Below, piece after piece: positions 1-5,307 of a stretch of 6,212 nucleotides of DNA (its first letter is position 1; every line of letters begins with the position of its first letter). This DNA is from Gemmatimonadota bacterium (GTDB lineage Bacteria; Gemmatimonadota; Gemmatimonadetes; Gemmatimonadales; Gemmatimonadaceae). The notes beneath the pieces are model-generated. The model ran no database searches. It was not told where the DNA came from and worked only from the letters and a program-made list of their open reading frames with translations. The position numbers and the translations under genes are program-made. The stretch spans positions 1 through 6,212 of the forward strand of contig CANJOX010000195.1 of assembly GCA_947475795.1 (NCBI GenBank), written 5' to 3'.

Positions 1-320
1 CACAGCCCGGGGAGCAGGTGCATCCCCTCGGTGGAGATCACCGTGGCCCCGGCGGGGACGGCCAGCGACCCCACACGCCCCACGGCCACGATGGTGGTGC
101 CGCGCACGAGGATCACACTGTTCGTGATCGGCGCGCCACCGTTGCCGTCGATGAGCGTGCCACCCACCAGCGCGGTGGTGCCCTGCCGTGCGGCGCCACC
201 GACGGTCGCGCCCACCGCGCGCTGCGCGATGAGCGGGGCGGGAGTCAAGCGGCCGGTGGCCACCGCCGCGCCGGCGAGCGCCACCGTCAACAGGGCGCGG
301 CGCCGTAAGGAGAGTGTCAT
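1..320 (-). CDS. Exported amidohydrolase, N-terminal part (runs off left edge)
   Basis: Reading the minus strand from the ATG at 320 gives 106 open codons to the window edge with no stop. Residues 1-33 form a signal peptide: basic start (SLRRR), hydrophobic core (LLTVALAGAAVA), cleavage probably after LIAQ. Residues about 49-106 match the N-terminal beta-sandwich of the amidohydrolase superfamily (imidazolonepropionase/dihydroorotase-like composite domain): ALVGGTLIDGNGGAPI, then SVILVRGTTIVAVG, then GATVISTEGMHLLPGL. In this family the last motif leads into PGLWDxHxH, the first metal-binding site; the final two bases (TG) fit the expected Trp, but the metal ligands lie outside the window. 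The gene follows the M14 peptidase on the same strand after a 51-base gap, so co-transcription is likely. No Shine-Dalgarno site is visible; the upstream bases are pyrimidine-rich. Many exported members are metal-dependent dipeptidases or cyclic-amide hydrolases; the substrate cannot be told here. Confidence 0.82.
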   Translation of the reverse strand, partial: MTLSLRRRALLTVALAGAAVATGRLTPAPLIAQRAVGATVGGAARQGTTALVGGTLIDGNGGAPITNSVILVRGTTIVAVGRVGSLAVPAGATVISTEGMHLLPGL

Positions 321-371
321 GAGTGAAGAGAGCGGAGAGGAATGAACGACGGGGAATGAGCGGTCACCGGC

Positions 372-2672
372 CTACCGGAGAATCGCGCTCCAGATCAGCG
401 GCCAGGTGGCATTACTCTGCGCGCGGTACTGCGGGCGGAAGCCGTACAGCACCACGTGGCCGTTCCCCACTGTGGCGTCCACCATCGCCGCCCGGCCGTT
501 CAGGCGGGCGGCGCCCAGCAGCCACCCCGACAGCAGCGGATCGCCGGTGCCCTGATACTGCAGCACCGCCGACGCCTTGGCGGCATCGGTGATCTCGAAC
601 GTGGGGCTGTCTTCGAACCACACCGCCGGCACCGGCGCCGTGTAGGTGGCCGCCAGCGGATGCGCGCGGTTCACCTCCACGGCGAACATCGAGCCGGGGG
701 CGTAGAAGTCGGTGTTCTTCACGCCGGCCAACACGTTCTTGACCGGCAGCTCCATCGTTTCGATGGCGTACTCGCTGGCTTCGTTGAAGGCGAGCAGCGT
801 GCCCCCCTCGTTCACGAACGCTTTCAGCGCCGCCGCACCGGCGTCGCCGATGCCGCCGCGCAGGGAGTCGGGATACGGCTGCCCCAGTCCGCGGCGCAGC
901 TGCGTCGGTGCCTGATCCGGCAGAAGAATCGCGTCGAACTTCGCGCGCAATCCACCGGCGCGGAGGTCGCGATCGCGCACGGTGGTGAACGGAATGCGGT
1001 TCGCGTCAAACACCCACCGCGTCCACCCTTCGTCCATCGACGCGCTGTAGCTCTGATAGATCGCAATGCGCTTCCGACTGGTGCCGCTCAACCCGGGCAC
1101 GTTGTACGACGGCTCGGCCACCGGCTTCACGATCGCCCCCAGCTGCATCGACGACGTCTTCACTGCCTGCACGTCCACCCCGAACAGCAGCGGCAGCGTG
1201 TGCGCCGTCACGTCGTACGGGCGCTTCGGCGGGCCACCGGGATACTCCGACAAATTCGGGTACGCCTGCCGCTCCAGCAGCGCCTTGGCGTACGAGCCGA
1301 ACGGCTGCGCGGTGGGCACCAGATAGCTCCCCGCCGGATTGCTTTCGTGCACCACGATCTGGCCGTGCTGCAGCGTCCACAGCAGGCGCTGCAACGCCGC
1401 CGGATCGCGCTGCTGCTTGCTGATCACGTACATCGCCGGCACGTCGGTGGTGGTCCACGGATGATCGGCCGCCAGGGCGCGCTCTCCCAGCGTGGCGTAG
1501 CTCTCCAGCCACGCGCTGCGGTCGCGCGCCGCCTGCACCAGCAGCGCCCACGTGGCGCTCACCTGATACGACACGATGTCGCCGATCCCCCAGCGGCCGC
1601 CCGGCCACACGCTCGGGAAGTTCCACGACGCGATCTTGGCATCGTAGCCGCGGCCGGTGCCGAGCTTGTCAAACGGAATCTCGATCGACGACGCCAAGCG
1701 GGCGCTCGCGGTTTCGGTGAGAATGCGCGCGCCGCGGTGGTTGAGCGAATACTGCCGGGCCGGCGACCACTGGTCGTACGACGCGTTGGTGGCGATGCCG
1801 GTCTTGCCGTCGGCGGTCATGCGCCACGCCATCGCCATGCCGAGCGCGTTGGTGCTCGCCGTGAGCACGGGATCGATGTTCGGCTCCAGCGGGTCCATGT
1901 ACGGCGGAATGAAAATGCGTCCCGCGTTCGCGCCCTGCTGGTGCACGTCGTTCACGATCTGGGGCGTCCACGGCGTGTACAGGGAATCCACCGTGTAGCG
2001 CGTTTCCTTCTGCGTGAAGGCGTACCAGTCGCGGTTGTTGTCGTGGCCGGTGTAGAAGTGATACAGCGCCGGCGGGTTGGTGCCTTCAGCTGGGGTATCC
2101 AGCGTGCTGCGGTACCAGTCGCCCACGATGTCCACGCCGTCGGGGTTCTGGCTGGGCACGAGCATGATGATCGTGTTCGCGAGAATCGACTTCGCCTCGG
2201 GGGTGTCGGCGCGCGCGAGGCGGTCGGTGATCACGAACGGCGTGAGGAAGCCGCCCACTTCGGTGGAGTGGATGCTCGACGTGATCAGAATGACGTTCTT
2301 GCCCTGCGCGATCAGCGACGCCCGCATGGCGGCGGTGCGCTGCCGCGGGTCCATCAGCTGCTGCTGGATCTTCTGATACCGCGGCAGATTTCTGAGGGTG
2401 GCCGAGTCACTGATGAACGCCACGATGAACGGACGCCCCAGCGTGGTTGTGCCGAGTGTGCGGACCGACACGCGCGGGCTCGCCTTGTCGACGGCCGCGA
2501 AGTAGTCGGTCACTTGCTTCCACGAGGGCAGCTTGCGGTCGGCGCCGGGCTCCCAGCCCAGCACGCTGACCGGCGAGGGGATCTTCGATGGCGCGCGCTG
2601 GGCGATGCCGGGCGACGCGGCACCGGCGAGCAGCAGCGCCGCGAGGGCGTATGGAACGGCGGAGCGGGTCAT
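372..2672 (-). CDS. Exported M14-family zinc carboxypeptidase-like protein with C-terminal amidotransferase-like domain
   Basis: A 766-residue protein. Residues 1-25 are a signal peptide (hydrophobic core YALAALLLAGAAS, cleavage near GIAQ), with no lipobox Cys, so a periplasmic or secreted protein is expected. Residues about 45-380 form the M14 peptidase domain. Zinc ligands are His135 and Glu138 in SSIHSTEVGG and probably His244 in NDVHQQG. NPDG at 176-179 and Asn213-Arg214 in HDNNRDW match the conserved substrate-binding stretch. Glu320 in ILTETAS is the likely catalytic glutamate. All key residues appear present, so it should be active. Residues about 534-760 resemble the class I glutamine-amidotransferase-like fold seen at the C-terminus of large M14 proteins (KRIAIYQSYSASMDEG, FDAILLPDQAP, GGTLLAFNEAS, VLYGFRPQYRAQ); no catalytic Cys is seen there, so it is probably structural or ligand-binding. 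I chose the ATG at 2672 because it gives a clean signal peptide and has AGGTG five bases upstream; the ATG at 2789 adds 39 residues with no export signal. Confidence 0.93.
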   Translation of the reverse strand: MTRSAVPYALAALLLAGAASPGIAQRAPSKIPSPVSVLGWEPGADRKLPSWKQVTDYFAAVDKASPRVSVRTLGTTTLGRPFIVAFISDSATLRNLPRYQKIQQQLMDPRQRTAAMRASLIAQGKNVILITSSIHSTEVGGFLTPFVITDRLARADTPEAKSILANTIIMLVPSQNPDGVDIVGDWYRSTLDTPAEGTNPPALYHFYTGHDNNRDWYAFTQKETRYTVDSLYTPWTPQIVNDVHQQGANAGRIFIPPYMDPLEPNIDPVLTASTNALGMAMAWRMTADGKTGIATNASYDQWSPARQYSLNHRGARILTETASARLASSIEIPFDKLGTGRGYDAKIASWNFPSVWPGGRWGIGDIVSYQVSATWALLVQAARDRSAWLESYATLGERALAADHPWTTTDVPAMYVISKQQRDPAALQRLLWTLQHGQIVVHESNPAGSYLVPTAQPFGSYAKALLERQAYPNLSEYPGGPPKRPYDVTAHTLPLLFGVDVQAVKTSSMQLGAIVKPVAEPSYNVPGLSGTSRKRIAIYQSYSASMDEGWTRWVFDANRIPFTTVRDRDLRAGGLRAKFDAILLPDQAPTQLRRGLGQPYPDSLRGGIGDAGAAALKAFVNEGGTLLAFNEASEYAIETMELPVKNVLAGVKNTDFYAPGSMFAVEVNRAHPLAATYTAPVPAVWFEDSPTFEITDAAKASAVLQYQGTGDPLLSGWLLGAARLNGRAAMVDATVGNGHVVLYGFRPQYRAQSNATWPLIWSAILR

Positions 2673-2677
2673 ACACA

Positions 2678-2682
2678 CACCT
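2678..2682 (-). promoter_or_regulatory. Ribosome binding site of the M14 peptidase
   Basis: On the minus strand AGGTG lies five bases before the ATG at 2672. It supports this start over the in-frame upstream ATG at 2789. It is the only convincing Shine-Dalgarno-like site among the five gene starts in the window. Confidence 0.5.
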
Positions 2683-2772
2683 GGTGGAAGCCGGAGGGAC
2701 GCGCGCCTGTGCGCGTGGGGAGGAATGTGCAGCGCGGTCGGCCGATAGGGAAACATCCGCCGTGCGCCGGCC

Positions 2773-2784
2773 GCGCTATCTTTG
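2773..2784 (+). promoter_or_regulatory. Possible -10-like element of the P450 gene
   Basis: GCGCTATCTTTG ends ten bases before the P450 ATG. Its last eight bases, TATCTTTG, fit the TAnnTTTG form of the Bacteroidetes -7 element, and its first ten recur with one change before the hydroxy-acid oxidase gene. If it is a true promoter core, transcription would begin only a few bases before the ATG, which agrees with the lack of a Shine-Dalgarno site. No matching upstream -33/-35 box was found, so the call is tentative. Confidence 0.35.
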
Positions 2785-2794
2785 ACCACCCGCC

Positions 2795-4108
2795 ATGCGC
2801 ATCACTCCCGCCGACCGCCGCGTCGATCTCGACCCGCGCGATCCCGCCTTCTTCCGCGATCCCTATCCGGCGTACGCGGCGATCCGCGCCGTCTGCCCGC
2901 AGTTTTACTGGGAGCAGCTGGGCTACTGGTGCTTCGCCGCGCACGACGACGTGTACGCGCTGCTGCGCGACCGGCGTTTCGGGCGGCAGATCCTGCACCG
3001 GGCCACGCGCGCCGAACTGGGGTGGGCCGACCCGGCGGCGCATCTCGCCCCGTTTCTGGCGTTCGAGCAGCACTCGTTGCTGGAGCTGGAGCCCCCGACG
3101 CACACGCGCCTCCGCGCGATGGTCAACCCGCCCTTTATTCCGCGGCGGGTGGAGCGGTTGCGGCCGCGGATTGCGCAGCGGGCGCACACGCTGATCGATG
3201 GCTTGGTGGGGCAGGAGTCGGTGGACCTGCTGGCGGACTTCGCGGCGGCGCTGCCGGGGGCCGTGATCGCGGGCTTTCTGGGCGTGCCCGAGGCCATGGT
3301 GCCGCAGCTGCTGGCGTGGTCGCACGACATGGTGGCCATTTATCAGGTGCGCCGGGACCGCGCCATCGAGGATCGGGCCGTGGCGGCCACGGTGGCGTTC
3401 AGCGCGTATGTGCGGGGGGTGCTGGCTGAACGGCGGAGTGCCGCGGCGTCGTTGCCGGCGACGGCGTCCGCGGTCGGCGGCTGCCCGATCCATAGCACGA
3501 ACGCCGCGGACGCCACGGACCCACCTGACACGCTCGCCGACCTGCTGGCGGCGCGCGATCCCCACGGCCAGCCGATGTCCGACGACGAACTGGTGACCAC
3601 GGTGATCCTGCTGCTCAACGCGGGGCATGAGGCCACGGTCCACGCCATCGGCAACGGCGTGGCGGCGCTGCTTACGCACGAGGCCGATCCGGCGGCGGCC
3701 TTTCTCGCCGATCCCGTGGCGCACGTGGAGGAAATGCTGCGCTTCGACGCGCCGCTGCATCTGTTCACGCGCTACGCCCTCGAGGATCTCGAGTACCGCG
3801 GCATCCCGCTGCGCCGCGGTGATTCCGTGGGGCTGCTACTGGGCGCGGCCAACCGCGATCCGGCCCGGTATCCCGACCCTGATCGCTATCACCCCGCGCG
3901 CCCGTCCAACATCCCGGTCAGCCTCGGGGCCGGCGTGCACGCCTGCGTCGGGGCCCCGCTGGCGCGGCTGGAATTGCAGACGGCACTGCGGGTGCTCTTC
4001 GAGCGCCTGCCGCACCTCCGGCTGGCCGGCCCGCCGGTGGTCAGCGACAGCTGGCATTTCCGCGGGCTGACGTCGTTGCCGGTGACCACGCGCGCCGCCG
4101 TCCGTTAG
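2795..4108 (+). CDS. Cytochrome P450, soluble bacterial type
   Basis: A 437-residue haem-thiolate monooxygenase with no membrane anchor or signal peptide, hence cytoplasmic and needing external electron donors (ferredoxin/reductase, not present here). The start LDPRDPAFFRDPYPAYAAIR is typical of soluble bacterial P450s and supports the ATG at 2795. The C-helix motif is EPPTHTRLR (99-107). The I-helix is AGHEAT (276-281), in which Ala280 replaces the usual oxygen-activating Thr while Glu279 is kept. The K-helix ExxR is Glu313-Arg316. The haem signature is SLGAGVHACVG (376-386), with Cys384 as axial ligand, Leu377 in place of the usual Phe, and GAPLARLE following. Residues about 213-246 are an Ala/Ser-rich insertion containing GGCPIH between the predicted G and H helices, which makes the protein somewhat longer than the usual 400 or so. 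No Shine-Dalgarno site is seen. The gene is divergent from the peptidase gene and convergent with the oxidase gene. The CYP family and substrate cannot be assigned. Confidence 0.95.
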   Translation: MRITPADRRVDLDPRDPAFFRDPYPAYAAIRAVCPQFYWEQLGYWCFAAHDDVYALLRDRRFGRQILHRATRAELGWADPAAHLAPFLAFEQHSLLELEPPTHTRLRAMVNPPFIPRRVERLRPRIAQRAHTLIDGLVGQESVDLLADFAAALPGAVIAGFLGVPEAMVPQLLAWSHDMVAIYQVRRDRAIEDRAVAATVAFSAYVRGVLAERRSAAASLPATASAVGGCPIHSTNAADATDPPDTLADLLAARDPHGQPMSDDELVTTVILLLNAGHEATVHAIGNGVAALLTHEADPAAAFLADPVAHVEEMLRFDAPLHLFTRYALEDLEYRGIPLRRGDSVGLLLGAANRDPARYPDPDRYHPARPSNIPVSLGAGVHACVGAPLARLELQTALRVLFERLPHLRLAGPPVVSDSWHFRGLTSLPVTTRAAVR

Positions 4109-4117
4109 CCTGGCGCG

Positions 4118-5215
4118 TTATCGCTGATCGGCGATCAGATCGCGGGTCACGTCGGCCGTCGTGCGACACCCGGCCAGGGCGAAGGCGAGGTCGCACTCCG
4201 CCTTGAGCAGCGCCATCACGTCGAACGCGCCCTCGCGCCCGTTCACCGCCAACCCCCACAGCACCGGGCGCCCCAGCAGCACCGCCTGCGCGCCCAGCGC
4301 CAGCGCTTTGAGCACGTCGGTGCCGCGCCGGATGCCGCCGTCCACCATCAGCACGCCCTCGCCCGCCATGGCATCGGCGCACTCGGGGAGGGCGCGCGCC
4401 GTGGAGAGCGCGGTATCGAGCTGACGGGCGCCGTGATTGGACACGATCACGCCGGCCGCCCCGTGATCGAGCGCGCGGCGTGCGTCGTCGCCGCGCACCA
4501 CCCCCTTCACCAAGATGGGGAGCGATGTGATCGACTGCAGCCACGCCAGATCACGCCACGCGATCGAAGCATCCCAGTAGCGCTCGATGAAGGTGCCCAG
4601 CGCCGACGCGGTGGACTGTTGGCTCGCCAGCGTGTCGCGGATGTCCACGCCCAGATTGGGGACGGGGATGTCGCTGGGCACATGAAAGCCGTTCAAGAGA
4701 TCGCGCTCGCGGCGCCCCAGCAGCGGTGTATCCACCGTGAGCACCAGCGCGGTGCATCCGGCCTGTTCGGCGCGCCGCACGAGGTCGGCCGTCACCCCGC
4801 GGTCGCGGTAGATGTACAGCTGAAACCAGAGCGGGCCGTCGGTGGCGGCGCGCACCGCCTCGATGGTGCAGGTGGAGAGCGTGGACAAAATCATCCCGGC
4901 CCCGGACTGCGCCGCGGCGCCGGCGGTGGCCACTTCGCCGTCGGGGGTGGCCAGCCGCTGAAAGGCCATCGGCGCCACGAACACCGGCCACTCGAGCTCG
5001 TGCCCCAGCACCGTGGTGCGGAGTGAGCGGTCGGCCACGTCCTGCAGCACGCGGTAGCGGATCGCGAGGTTATCCCACGCCTGCCGGGTGCCGCGCAGCG
5101 ACACTTCGTCGTTCGCCCCGCCGGCGTAGTAGTCGTACACCATGCGCGGGAGGCGTTCGGCGGCGGCGGCCTCGAAGGCGTGCAGGTTGATCAGTGGTGG
5201 CGGAGTGGTGGGCAT
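4118..5215 (-). CDS. FMN-dependent 2-hydroxy-acid oxidase/dehydrogenase (glycolate/lactate oxidase family)
   Basis: A 365-residue TIM-barrel flavoenzyme, full length for the family, that oxidises an L-2-hydroxy acid to the 2-oxo acid, usually with oxygen as acceptor; no cytochrome domain or signal peptide, so cytoplasmic. LPRMVYDYYAGGANDE (22-37) closely matches plant glycolate oxidase and contains the substrate-binding Tyr29. Other expected residues are present: Gln132 and Tyr134 (FQLYIYRDR), Thr160 and Asp162 (LTVDTP), Arg169 (LGRRERD), Lys237 (LVKGVV), catalytic base His261 with Arg264 and Asp267 (SNHGARQLD), and the FMN phosphate site DGGIRRGTD (292-300) and LGRP (314-317). By alignment from memory, spinach enzyme Trp108 is Leu113 here and Thr78 is Met83, which argues against glycolate as the best substrate and for lactate or a bulkier hydroxy acid. 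The ATG at 5215 is preferred because the family begins about 20 residues before LPKMVYDYY; a GTG at 5299 would add 28 unlikely residues. The gene ends nine bases from the P450 stop and is divergent from the PQQ enzyme gene. Confidence 0.95.
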   Translation of the reverse strand: MPTTPPPLINLHAFEAAAAERLPRMVYDYYAGGANDEVSLRGTRQAWDNLAIRYRVLQDVADRSLRTTVLGHELEWPVFVAPMAFQRLATPDGEVATAGAAAQSGAGMILSTLSTCTIEAVRAATDGPLWFQLYIYRDRGVTADLVRRAEQAGCTALVLTVDTPLLGRRERDLLNGFHVPSDIPVPNLGVDIRDTLASQQSTASALGTFIERYWDASIAWRDLAWLQSITSLPILVKGVVRGDDARRALDHGAAGVIVSNHGARQLDTALSTARALPECADAMAGEGVLMVDGGIRRGTDVLKALALGAQAVLLGRPVLWGLAVNGREGAFDVMALLKAECDLAFALAGCRTTADVTRDLIADQR

Positions 5216-5220
5216 GCAGG

Positions 5221-5230
5221 AAGATTGCGC
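5221..5230 (-). promoter_or_regulatory. Possible -10-like element of the hydroxy-acid oxidase gene
   Basis: On the minus strand GCGCAATCTT ends five bases before the ATG at 5215. It differs by one base from GCGCTATCTT ahead of the P450 gene. At this distance a -10 role would imply a leaderless or nearly leaderless transcript, consistent with no Shine-Dalgarno site in front of this ATG. Two copies in one window is thin evidence. Confidence 0.28.
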
Positions 5231-5307
5231 AGGGTCGGCCCGCGCGCACGTCCCGCGGTGTGTCGGCCCCCGCGCCGTGCCTTGACTCCCTCCTGCCACA
5301 CCCGCGC

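Noticed and set aside
2671..2681. A short ACACACAC run just before the M14 start.
   Set aside because: Too short to be a meaningful repeat; no sign of phase variation, as it is outside the coding frame.
2673..2789. A 39-residue N-terminal extension of the M14 peptidase from the ATG at 2789.
   Set aside because: It would bury the signal peptide, lacks family similarity and covers the divergent promoter region; the ATG at 2672 has an AGGTG site.
456..3194. A 912-codon open frame on the plus strand, opposite the M14 peptidase gene and running into the P450 gene.
   Set aside because: It is rich in Arg, His, Gly and Ala with no recognisable domain, and overlies genes with clear families and motifs. 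Long antisense frames are expected in GC-rich coding DNA.
2669..3760. A 363-codon open frame on the minus strand opposite the P450 gene.
   Set aside because: Its composition is Arg/His/Gln-rich with no motif; it is the complement of a well-supported P450.
4124..4138. A perfect inverted repeat, CTGATC-GGC-GATCAG, at the convergent ends of the P450 and oxidase genes, considered as a bidirectional terminator.
   Set aside because: The stem is only six pairs, has no T-tract, and lies inside the oxidase coding sequence where it encodes its last residues. It may be chance.
5282..5287. TTGACT upstream of the PQQ dehydrogenase gene, considered as a -35 box.
   Set aside because: It lies only 20 bases before the ATG, and a -10 at proper spacing would fall on the start codon, with no match there.
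5216..5299. A 28-residue extension of the hydroxy-acid oxidase from a GTG at 5299.
   Set aside because: The family starts close to the ATG at 5215, and the extension has no similarity and fills most of the divergent spacer.
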